Below, in pieces: positions 1 to 5,793 of a stretch of DNA of 7,972 nt (positions within the stretch are counted from its first letter, which is position 1; every line of letters begins with the position of its first letter). Location of the stretch: contig CAAETG010000060.1 in NCBI GenBank assembly GCA_900758895.1, forward strand, positions 1 through 7,972. Reading direction: 5' to 3'. The notes below the pieces were generated by a model. It saw only the letters and a list, made by a program, of their open reading frames with translations, did no database searches and was not told the DNA's origin. The position numbers and the translations under genes are program-made. Source of the stretch: Bacilli bacterium (GTDB lineage Bacteria > Bacillota_I > Bacilli_A > RF39 > UBA660).

Positions 1-552
1 GGAACTGGTTTAGGTCTTGCTATCACCAAAGGTCTTGTCGATTTAATGGGTGGTAGAATTACAGTTTTCTCTAAATATGGTGAAGGATCTACTTTCCGCG
101 TTTATTTAGAGCAAGAAATTATAAGTATGGAAGTTCCTGAATCAAACAACAGCGAAGATGAAGAAATTAATTACATCGATTATAGTGGTAAAAAAATATT
201 AATTGTCGATGATTCAAAAATTAATTTAAAAGTAGCAGAAACTCTTATGAAACCATACAACTTTGAAGTAGATACCGCTATTAGTGGGGAAGAAGCCCTC
301 GAGAAAGTTAATAATAAACAATATGATTTAATATTTATGGATATTATGATGCCTAAAATGAATGGTGTGGAAACTCTTTATAAATTAAGAGAAAAGGAAG
401 ATTTCATAACACCGGTCATTGCCCTTACGGCGGACGCGATTGAAGGCACCGATGAAAAATATTTAAATATTGGTTTCAATAGTTATTTATCAAAACCAAT
501 TGATAGAAAACTATTAAATAAAGTTATTAATAAGTATTTGGGAGGGAAATAA
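1..552 (+). CDS. Hybrid sensor histidine kinase, C-terminal part (ATPase end + receiver domain), 5' truncated by window
   Basis: The reading frame is open from base 1, so the gene begins left of the window; the ATG at 46 lies inside the kinase ATPase domain and is not the start. The first residues, GTGLGLAI, are the G2 glycine box of the HATPase_c fold, followed by the usual end of that domain (LMGGRI, then GEGSTF). After a short acidic linker comes a complete receiver domain from about base 187: acidic pair DD at bases 208-213, phospho-acceptor Asp at 340-342 in MDIMMPKMNG, the conserved Thr in ALTAD, and the Lys in LSKP. This is a kinase that should pass phosphate from its own His to this Asp. 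No Hpt domain follows in the same protein; the next gene supplies one, so the two probably form one relay. The sensor and dimerisation regions are outside the window, so the stimulus is unknown. Confidence 0.93.
   Translation, partial: GTGLGLAITKGLVDLMGGRITVFSKYGEGSTFRVYLEQEIISMEVPESNNSEDEEINYIDYSGKKILIVDDSKINLKVAETLMKPYNFEVDTAISGEEALEKVNNKQYDLIFMDIMMPKMNGVETLYKLREKEDFITPVIALTADAIEGTDEKYLNIGFNSYLSKPIDRKLLNKVINKYLGGK
541..546 (+). promoter_or_regulatory. Ribosome binding site for the Hpt-receiver gene, inside the preceding gene
   Basis: GGAGGG is the best Shine-Dalgarno match upstream of the ATG at 559. It encodes the Gly-Gly near the end of the kinase, and the gap of about 12 bases to the ATG is longer than ideal. 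An AAAGAG at 552-557 is too close to the ATG to serve. The arrangement suggests translation linked to that of the kinase. Confidence 0.5.
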
Positions 553-558
553 AAGAGT

Positions 559-1302
559 ATGGAAAAGGTAGACTTATTAGTTAATAATAACGTAGATGTA
601 AAAGGAAGTTTAGATTTTTGGGGAGACTTAGATTCTTATAATGAAAACTTATTAGAATTTAAAGATTCCCTAAAGGAAAAATTAAAAAATTTAGAATACT
701 ATAAAAACACAAAAGATTGTGCAAATTATGCAATTTTAGCACACAGTATGAAAAGTGAAGCAAAATACTTAGGCTTTATGAAGGAAGCTGAAGTTTTCTT
801 AACGCATGAATTAAAGGGAAAAGAACAAGATATTAATTTCATTGAAAATAATTATCAAACTTTAGTGGAAACAGTAAATAAAATAATCCATTTATTAGAT
901 CAATATTTTAGTAACGACTCAAAAAAGATAATTTTGATCGCCGATGATTCTAATATTATTTTAAATTTTCTCGAAAAAAATATTCATGATGAATTTAGCA
1001 TTCTAAAAGCAAGAACTGGTAGTGAAGCCATTGACATCATCAAAAATAATCATTTATATGCCATTTTGCTAGATTTAAACATGCCAAGTTTAAATGGCTT
1101 TAATGTCCTCGAATTCTTGAAAGAACAACAGTTAATGGATAAATTACCCGTCGTTATTATAACTGGTGACGATACCGAAGAAACCATCAAAAAAGCATTT
1201 AGTTATGGTGTACTAGATGTATTAAATAAACCATTTAGTGAAGAAAATATTAATAGAGTACTTACTTCTATCAATAACTTTTACGAAAGAGACAAAATAT
1301 GA
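559..1302 (+). CDS. Hpt-receiver two-domain phosphorelay protein
   Basis: A 247-residue soluble protein with two signalling domains. Residues about 15-117 look like a histidine phosphotransfer (Hpt) four-helix bundle, with AHSMKSEAKYLGF giving the phospho-accepting His62 in the family pattern H-S-x-K-S followed by Gly. Residues about 122-243 are a receiver domain: DD129-130, phospho-acceptor Asp172 in LLDLNMPSLNG, Thr202 in ITGDD, and Lys224 in NKPF. There is no DNA-binding, GGDEF, HD or other output domain. The expected flow is kinase His, kinase receiver Asp, His62, then Asp172 here or on another protein. The gene begins 6 bases after the hybrid kinase stop and its stop overlaps the adenosine deaminase start, so the three probably share one transcript. 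Domain assignment is firm; the final target is unknown. Confidence 0.9.
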   Translation: MEKVDLLVNNNVDVKGSLDFWGDLDSYNENLLEFKDSLKEKLKNLEYYKNTKDCANYAILAHSMKSEAKYLGFMKEAEVFLTHELKGKEQDINFIENNYQTLVETVNKIIHLLDQYFSNDSKKIILIADDSNIILNFLEKNIHDEFSILKARTGSEAIDIIKNNHLYAILLDLNMPSLNGFNVLEFLKEQQLMDKLPVVIITGDDTEETIKKAFSYGVLDVLNKPFSEENINRVLTSINNFYERDKI

Positions 1303-2252
1303 AAAATTTAAAAAAAATTGAATTACATGTTCATTTAGATGGAAGTATTAGACCAACTACCATTAGTGAATTATTAAATATCAGTTTAGAAGAAGCAAAT
1401 AAACTAGCAATGGTATCACAAAAGACAAATTCATTAAAGGAATATCTAGACAAATTTGATATTCCTTTAAAAATAATGCAAACAAAAGAAAATTTAACAA
1501 GAGTAGCTAAAGAACTTGCCGAAGACTTACAAAAAGATAATGTCATTTATGCGGAAATACGTTTTGCACCCAATAAACACCTAGAGCAAGGGCTCTCTTT
1601 AGATGAAGTAATTACTTCTATCCTAAAAGGGTTAAGTGAAGTTCCTCTTAAAACCAATTTAATATTATGCATGATGCGTGGAGATACACTCGCTAATAAT
1701 CTAGAGGTTATTAAATACGCCAAAAAGTATTTAGGACAAGGTGTAGTTGGCATTGATCTAGCGGGAAATGAAGCCGCTTATCCTGTTAATGACTATAAAG
1801 ATTTATTTCTACTAGCCAAAGAAGAAGGTATCCCTTTTACCATTCATGCCGGTGAAGCTGATGGCGCTTTAAGTGTAATAAATGCAATTAATTTAGGAGC
1901 AAAAAGAATTGGTCATGGTGTACGTGCTATAGAAAATAAGGAAGCCCTAAATTTAATAAAAGAAAAAGACATAACCCTAGAAGTATGTCCAAAAAGCAAT
2001 TTAGATGCCAACATATATAACAATTTAGAAGAACACCCGATCAAAAAATTATTTGATGAAAAAATGAAAGTGACTATAAATACCGATAATAGAACTGTAT
2101 CAAATATTACTTTAAATGAAACTTATAAAGAATTAAAAACTACTTTTAATTTCACCGATGAAGACTTGATAACAATGAATAAATATGCCATAGAATGTGC
2201 TTTTCTAAGCGAATCTGAAAAACAAGAATTACTAGACTTATTAATAAAGTGA
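1299..2252 (+). CDS. add: Adenosine deaminase
   Basis: A 317-residue cytosolic zinc enzyme that converts adenosine (and usually deoxyadenosine) to inosine plus ammonia in purine salvage. The family signatures are in order: metal ligands in ELHVHLDGS (His10, His12), the HAGEA motif (zinc ligand His183, catalytic Glu186), GHG with catalytic His206, the CPKSN motif (230-234), and INTDN with zinc ligand Asp263. The second acidic residue of the classic TDD motif is Asn264; TDN is, from memory, the form seen in many Gram-positive deaminases, so activity is expected. Length is near the usual 330. The ATG overlaps the TGA of the Hpt-receiver gene by 4 bases (ATGA), with only a weak AAAGAG site before it, implying translational coupling. 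Adenine deaminase or 6-aminodeoxyfutalosine deaminase are the nearest alternatives, less likely with this motif set. The 3' end overlaps the convergent amidotransferase gene by 12 bases. Confidence 0.92.
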   Translation: MKNLKKIELHVHLDGSIRPTTISELLNISLEEANKLAMVSQKTNSLKEYLDKFDIPLKIMQTKENLTRVAKELAEDLQKDNVIYAEIRFAPNKHLEQGLSLDEVITSILKGLSEVPLKTNLILCMMRGDTLANNLEVIKYAKKYLGQGVVGIDLAGNEAAYPVNDYKDLFLLAKEEGIPFTIHAGEADGALSVINAINLGAKRIGHGVRAIENKEALNLIKEKDITLEVCPKSNLDANIYNNLEEHPIKKLFDEKMKVTINTDNRTVSNITLNETYKELKTTFNFTDEDLITMNKYAIECAFLSESEKQELLDLLIK

Positions 2253-2290
2253 TTTAATAAATGCTTCAAATATTAAATCACTATTTTTAT
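2241..2290. terminator. Shared bidirectional terminator at the convergent gene overlap
   Basis: A perfect 12-bp inverted repeat, AGTGATTTAATA at 2248-2259 and TATTAAATCACT at 2271-2282, encloses an 11-base loop. On the plus strand it is followed by TTTTT at 2284-2288; on the minus strand the hairpin is followed by TTTATTAA (2248-2241). It can therefore stop both the deaminase transcript and, less strongly, the amidotransferase transcript. The deaminase TGA lies in the left arm, and the whole hairpin codes for the last residues of the amidotransferase. The stem is AT-rich, so efficiency is uncertain. Confidence 0.7.
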
Positions 2291-2843
2291 TGTTAAAAGA
2301 TTCTGGATGCCATTCAACCCCTAAAAAGAAACGTTTCCGTGCATCCTCTACTGCTTCGATCACTCCGTCTTGAGAAACGGCACTAATAACTAAATCAGTA
2401 CTAGAAATAGCAGTCTTATGTCGACTATTAACTAAAATACATTCATGATGAACAATTTGTCTAAGAACTGTTTTTTCTTTGATAATGATAGGATGCATAC
2501 CATTATCTTTTTTATTATGAAAAGAAACATCTATTTCTTGTCCCACCCCAAAACTAAGAGCCATCACTTGCATTCCTAAACAGATTCCCAAAGTAGGAAT
2601 ATCATTTTGATACAAATACTGAACTATCAAAAAATCATTATGAGTAAAATGATCTCCACCAGTTAAAACAACACCATCACATAATTGAACTAAAAAAAGA
2701 ATTTGTTTCCATGATAAATCAATTGGAATGAGTACAATCTGCACCGGATAATTCAAAAATGCATCCATCACGTCTTTTCTACATCCCACAAAACACTTAT
2801 CATTTTCTTGAAAACTTCTAATAACGATACCAATCTTTTTCAT
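2241..2843 (-). CDS. Class I glutamine amidotransferase, C26 (gamma-glutamyl-GABA hydrolase-like) family, short form
   Basis: A 200-residue protein with the triad of class I glutamine amidotransferases: nucleophile Cys88 in the elbow GICLGMQ, and His179 and Glu181 in GVEWHPES. LTGGD (60-64) and VNSRHK (138-143, compare VNSxHH in PuuD) place it nearest the peptidase C26 / PuuD group, which cleaves gamma-glutamyl amides such as gamma-glutamyl-GABA. It is about 50 residues shorter than E. coli PuuD (about 254), with no synthetase partner domain attached or nearby. The substrate is therefore not assigned. The start is supported by MKKIGIVIR, the typical first strand of the fold, but no Shine-Dalgarno sequence precedes it; a TATACT box lies just upstream, so the mRNA may be leaderless. 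Its last 12 bases overlap the convergent deaminase gene. No polyamine-pathway genes are visible to confirm a PuuD role. Confidence 0.85.
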   Translation of the reverse strand: MKKIGIVIRSFQENDKCFVGCRKDVMDAFLNYPVQIVLIPIDLSWKQILFLVQLCDGVVLTGGDHFTHNDFLIVQYLYQNDIPTLGICLGMQVMALSFGVGQEIDVSFHNKKDNGMHPIIIKEKTVLRQIVHHECILVNSRHKTAISSTDLVISAVSQDGVIEAVEDARKRFFLGVEWHPESFNNKNSDLIFEAFIKSLY

Positions 2844-2848
2844 ATTAA

Positions 2849-2854
2849 AGTATA
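2849..2854 (-). promoter_or_regulatory. Candidate -10 box for the amidotransferase gene (possible leaderless start)
   Basis: Read on the minus strand, TATACT ends 5 bases before the ATG at 2843-2841, so transcription would begin at or next to the A of the ATG. No good -35 hexamer lies 16-18 bases upstream (the sequence there is AAATAA), and there is no extended TG. The call rests on the -10 match and the absence of a Shine-Dalgarno site. Confidence 0.35.
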
Positions 2855-2856
2855 TG

Positions 2857-2887
2857 AAAAAAGACTTGTTTTTATTTAGTCTTCTTT
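2857..2887 (-). terminator. Putative terminator after the PepSY/small membrane protein unit
   Basis: On the minus strand AAAGAAGACT (2887-2878) can pair with AGTCTTTTTT (2866-2857) in a 10-bp stem with one G-T pair and an 11-base loop, ending in a run of six T. The left arm overlaps the last codons of the 76-aa gene and the stop lies in the loop. The stem has few G-C pairs, so termination may be partial and leave some read-through into the amidotransferase. Confidence 0.45.
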
Positions 2888-3102
2888 TCTTCTACCTCCA
2901 TTTTATATAATGATAACTCTTTTTTCGTAAATAAATTAATCGCATAATAAAGCGTCATTAATACGGCTAAAATAGTCCATACAATCCCAAATACTCCCAA
3001 ATTAGGAATGGCATAAATAAAACCAAATAAACATAAACAAAGGCCACCAATAAATCCAATTAAAGCAATTGGCTTAGATGGTTTTACTGCAATCTTTTTC
3101 AT
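2872..3102 (-). CDS. Small two-helix membrane protein, unknown function
   Basis: A 76-residue protein I do not recognise. A short basic N-terminus (MKKIAVKPSK) leads into two hydrophobic segments at about residues 11-31 and 34-57 joined by a tight turn containing Pro33. A charged, Lys/Glu-rich tail (58-76) follows. The short loop and flanking Lys residues suggest that both ends are cytoplasmic. The start is well supported: the ATG shares one base with the TAA of the preceding PepSY gene (TAATG), and AGAGGT lies 5-6 bases upstream. Translation should thus be coupled to the PepSY protein, suggesting that the two act together in the membrane. It shows no motif for toxin, holin or transporter function. 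Confidence 0.75.
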   Translation of the reverse strand: MKKIAVKPSKPIALIGFIGGLCLCLFGFIYAIPNLGVFGIVWTILAVLMTLYYAINLFTKKELSLYKMEVEEKKTK

Positions 3103-3863
3103 TATCTACCTCTTTCATATTTAAGGATTTCTCCTGTCGCGGCATTTACTTCATAATCGTATTCATAATATTGATAATAAAACTCGATTTCATAAGTAGC
3201 AAAGCCATAATCTACATCTAATTCCACTTTACTAAAGGTTACCTCATTACTAGATAATCCAGCATGATTTAAAACAATTTCTCTTGCTTTTTCTACACCA
3301 ATATAATCTTGGTTAGTCGGACCTTGATTTGTATTTAAATAATCTTCTTTATAAGATACAACTTCTTTGGTATCTACATCAATACTAAGTTCATATTCCT
3401 TTTCCATATCATAAAAATAAACATCATACACGGTAATACCATTTTCTCGATCAATCCGAACCCGTGTAAAAGTAACCTCATCACTTGTTTTTCCAATTTT
3501 TTGTAAAGCAATATTACGAGCTTCTTCCTCGCTCATGGATACACTCGTATCTTGATCAATATTTGCTTGATCACGTAAATCTTTCTCAAAGTTAACAACC
3601 CTACCACTATTATAATTTACATCAACTTCATATTCATATGTATCATCATAAAAACGGATTTCATATTCCCGATCTTCTCGATCTTTTTGAATCGTCAAAA
3701 TAGTGACATCCCTACTATTTACACCGGCATATTCATAAGCAATATTTTGTGCTTCTGACTCTGTTATAGCCTCTCTATATACAAAGAAATACAAACATAC
3801 TCCTACTACAACTAATACTAATATAATCGTAATAACAATTCCATAAACTTTCCAATTCTTCAT
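3102..3863 (-). CDS. Membrane-anchored protein with three PepSY repeats
   Basis: A 253-residue protein with an N-terminal membrane anchor (about residues 7-28, after Lys3 and Lys5). Three repeats of about 60 residues follow, outside the membrane: about 34-94, 110-172 and 187-250. Each repeat starts with an amphipathic helix (for example SEEEARNIALQKIG), then an EVTF-like strand, a Y-E-I/V-x-F-Y strand and a final D-x-x-T/S-G-x-V/I strand, which is the PepSY fold. PepSY domains are known as inhibitory regions of secreted peptidases and occur widely in exported proteins of Gram-positive bacteria. No peptidase is attached or adjacent, so the target is unknown. The mature part is rich in Asp, Glu and Tyr. 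An excellent ribosome site and promoter lie directly upstream, so this is the first gene of a two-gene unit with the 76-aa membrane protein. Confidence 0.88.
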   Translation of the reverse strand: MKNWKVYGIVITIILVLVVVGVCLYFFVYREAITESEAQNIAYEYAGVNSRDVTILTIQKDREDREYEIRFYDDTYEYEVDVNYNSGRVVNFEKDLRDQANIDQDTSVSMSEEEARNIALQKIGKTSDEVTFTRVRIDRENGITVYDVYFYDMEKEYELSIDVDTKEVVSYKEDYLNTNQGPTNQDYIGVEKAREIVLNHAGLSSNEVTFSKVELDVDYGFATYEIEFYYQYYEYDYEVNAATGEILKYERGR

Positions 3864-3870
3864 ACCTTCA

Positions 3871-3912
3871 CTCCTTTATGATCATTATAACAAAAGAAAA
3901 AGAAGAAGTAAA
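3871..3912 (-). promoter_or_regulatory. Promoter and ribosome binding site of the PepSY gene
   Basis: On the minus strand: -35 TTTACT (3912-3907), a 17-base pyrimidine-rich spacer, and consensus -10 TATAAT (3889-3884) with an upstream TG giving an extended -10. This is a strong vegetative sigma-A-type promoter. AAAGGAG (3877-3871) follows with 7 bases before the ATG at 3863, an ideal ribosome site. The predicted leader is short, roughly 15 bases. An 8-bp palindrome, ATGATCAT (3878-3885), overlaps the end of the -10 and could be an operator. Confidence 0.8.
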
Positions 3913-3920
3913 CACCTCTC

Positions 3921-5717
3921 CTATCCAACAGTATGAATTTGCGCTGTAGTATGTTCCAAATAAGTCATAGTATCAAAAGTTGTTGCCTCAAAAATAACCC
4001 GATGATGATCACTATCTCCTTGCCACATTGTAATATAATACCGATCTTCTCTATATTCAATATCTTCAATTGTTGATAAATAAACAACTTCTCGAGGAAT
4101 GAAAGAATAATCATAACTAACTAATTCCCAATCTTCTCCACCATTAATTGTATAGTAAAGTAGTGGAAATTCAGCACTTTCTGAGTGATATAAAGCAACC
4201 ATACCAATTTGTTCATTATACATATAAAAATCCATTAAAGTATTACTAGAATAATTAAGTGGCAACTGTACTTCCTCCCAAGTACTTCCACCATCATGGG
4301 TAAAGAAAGCCTTTTTAATTTCCCCACTTCCCATCGACCAATCAGTACCAAGAGCAACATATCCAAAATTTTGATCTACAAAACGTACAATTCTTCTTGT
4401 TACCGGTTTATAATAATCTTCATCTAAAACAAATTCTTTAAAAGTCCAACTACTTCCATTATCATTAGAAATTTTAAGTTTAGGTTCTTCGCCATAAAAA
4501 TAAGCAATAGGAATAAGTTCATTCGTTGAAATCGTCCAACTATGAGTTAGTAAAGCATTACTTCGATAAAAATTTAATGTTTCATCTATCTCCTCTTTAG
4601 TAGCATCACTCAAAATCCAACTTTGACCATAATCCCTTGTAAAAGATAAAGTTCCATTATTAATATAATAATCCGTTTCCATTAAATATCCTAAATTTTT
4701 AATATCTCCCTCAATCGTATCAAAAACATAATAATAATCTTCATCCGTAGTATATCCAGAGCCATCATTTAATATAATGGCAAAATAAATGCCTTCCCTA
4801 ACAGTTCCGCCTAAACCATTTTGATAATCACTAAAAGATAATGCTTCAATTTTCTTACTTTCCCTACCATCAAATACTGGCATGCCTTCTTCTAAAGAAC
4901 GATTATTTTGAAATAGCAAATGATAATAGTTTAAATCACTAAGATGAATTTGTTTTTTCAAAGGGATCATTTTTAATTTTTCACTAATATATTCAACAGT
5001 TGAACTTTTCGCATAAGTCATAACCAAAACACTTGTATTTTCCTTCGCTGTTTCATATTGATAATGTAAATTTTGTTCTTCATAAAGATAATAGCCATCA
5101 CCAAGCCAAGTTAAATTCTCATCAAAATACTGGACATGAATATTAAATTTTAATAAATTTCCTCTTTGATCAACCTCTATATCCATATAAGAAATATTAA
5201 TTTTATCATAATCCAATGTTTCCGTTTTTTCTACTACTTCTTGAAATTCATCTAACCCTTCTTTTTCTAAAGAATAATTACCCAAAAAGCCAAACTCATA
5301 GGTATTATCTCCTTCACGAATAATCGAAGGATGATATTTTCTATCATAAAAGTGAATAAAAAGAAAACTTACAAGTAATAAAATAATAAGAAGAAAAAAT
5401 ATACTAAAACATATTTTCTTTAATCGTTTCTTTCTGAGTCTTTGCTCTTCTTCCATCTTTTGAACAACCTTCTCAATTTCCTCTTCTACATTAATATTTT
5501 TCTTTTTTCCTCGTTTTCCTTGCAAAATTTCTGATACATCAACATCTAATTCTTGAGCAAGTTTTTCTAAAAGAGTAATATCTGGCAAACTAAGTCCTCT
5601 TTCCCATTTACTAACCGCTTTATCCGTAACATATAATCGTTCACCAAGCTGTTGTTGGGTTAAGCCCTTTTCTTTTCTAAGTTCGGTAATAAATTTACCT
5701 ATTTGATGATTATCCAT
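3921..5717 (-). CDS. Membrane-anchored XRE-family regulator with extracytoplasmic Asp-box (BNR-like) region
   Basis: A 598-residue protein with an unusual layout. Residues 6-66 are an XRE/Cro-type helix-turn-helix (LTQQQLGERLYVTDKAVSKW is the DNA-reading part). Residues 74-101 are a charged, probably coiled linker ending in RKKRLKK. Residues 102-124 are one strongly hydrophobic membrane helix. The basic cluster before it predicts a cytoplasmic N-terminus and about 470 residues outside. In that part four Asp-box motifs (S/T-x-D-x-G-x-x-W) end at Trp367, Trp424, Trp480 and Trp530, spaced about 50-57 residues; the fourth has Asn525 for Asp. Asp boxes mark beta-propeller blades in sialidases, Vps10 and Ycf48-like proteins. 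Catalytic sialidase residues are not evident, so I infer sensing or binding, not hydrolysis. Residues 128-355 match nothing I know. It has its own promoter and a weak ribosome site (TAGAG). The target genes may be its own promoter and the PepSY unit just downstream. Confidence 0.87.
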   Translation of the reverse strand: MDNHQIGKFITELRKEKGLTQQQLGERLYVTDKAVSKWERGLSLPDITLLEKLAQELDVDVSEILQGKRGKKKNINVEEEIEKVVQKMEEEQRLRKKRLKKICFSIFFLLIILLLVSFLFIHFYDRKYHPSIIREGDNTYEFGFLGNYSLEKEGLDEFQEVVEKTETLDYDKINISYMDIEVDQRGNLLKFNIHVQYFDENLTWLGDGYYLYEEQNLHYQYETAKENTSVLVMTYAKSSTVEYISEKLKMIPLKKQIHLSDLNYYHLLFQNNRSLEEGMPVFDGRESKKIEALSFSDYQNGLGGTVREGIYFAIILNDGSGYTTDEDYYYVFDTIEGDIKNLGYLMETDYYINNGTLSFTRDYGQSWILSDATKEEIDETLNFYRSNALLTHSWTISTNELIPIAYFYGEEPKLKISNDNGSSWTFKEFVLDEDYYKPVTRRIVRFVDQNFGYVALGTDWSMGSGEIKKAFFTHDGGSTWEEVQLPLNYSSNTLMDFYMYNEQIGMVALYHSESAEFPLLYYTINGGEDWELVSYDYSFIPREVVYLSTIEDIEYREDRYYITMWQGDSDHHRVIFEATTFDTMTYLEHTTAQIHTVG

Positions 5718-5739
5718 AATTTTTCTCTACTTACTAATC

Positions 5740-5767
5740 ATTATACTATAACTAGAAAAAAAGGCAA
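5740..5767 (-). promoter_or_regulatory. Promoter of the XRE/Asp-box gene
   Basis: On the minus strand: -35 TTGCCT (5767-5762), a 16-base spacer, and consensus -10 TATAAT (5745-5740). Transcription should begin near 5733, leaving a leader of about 15 bases before the ATG at 5717. An imperfect 22-base inverted repeat (5734-5755, 7 of 11 pairs matching) is laid over the -10, compatible with autoregulation by the encoded helix-turn-helix. Confidence 0.65.
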
Positions 5768-5793
5768 TCGACCGTTAGTTTAGATAAGAAAAT

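Noticed and set aside
46..48. ATG at 46 as a separate receiver-protein start
   Set aside because: It falls inside the conserved end of the kinase ATPase domain, and the frame is open from base 1 with the G2 box GTGLGL.
1331..1753. Two open frames of 71 and 68 codons on the minus strand
   Set aside because: They lie wholly inside the deaminase gene, have no ribosome site and show no protein-like pattern; they are shadows of the opposite strand.
2092..2097. Asn in place of the second Asp of the deaminase TDD motif
   Set aside because: The zinc-binding first Asp is kept, and the TDN form is, from memory, common in Gram-positive deaminases; not evidence of an inactive enzyme.
1299..2252. Alternative genetic code with TGA as Trp
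   Set aside because: Three genes end in TGA at positions that fit family lengths, and conserved Trp residues use TGG.
5755..5776. T run with a short stem as a terminator after the 282-aa gene
   Set aside because: On the minus strand the stem is only G-C, G-C and T-G; the same bases contain the -35 of the next gene. Too weak to call.
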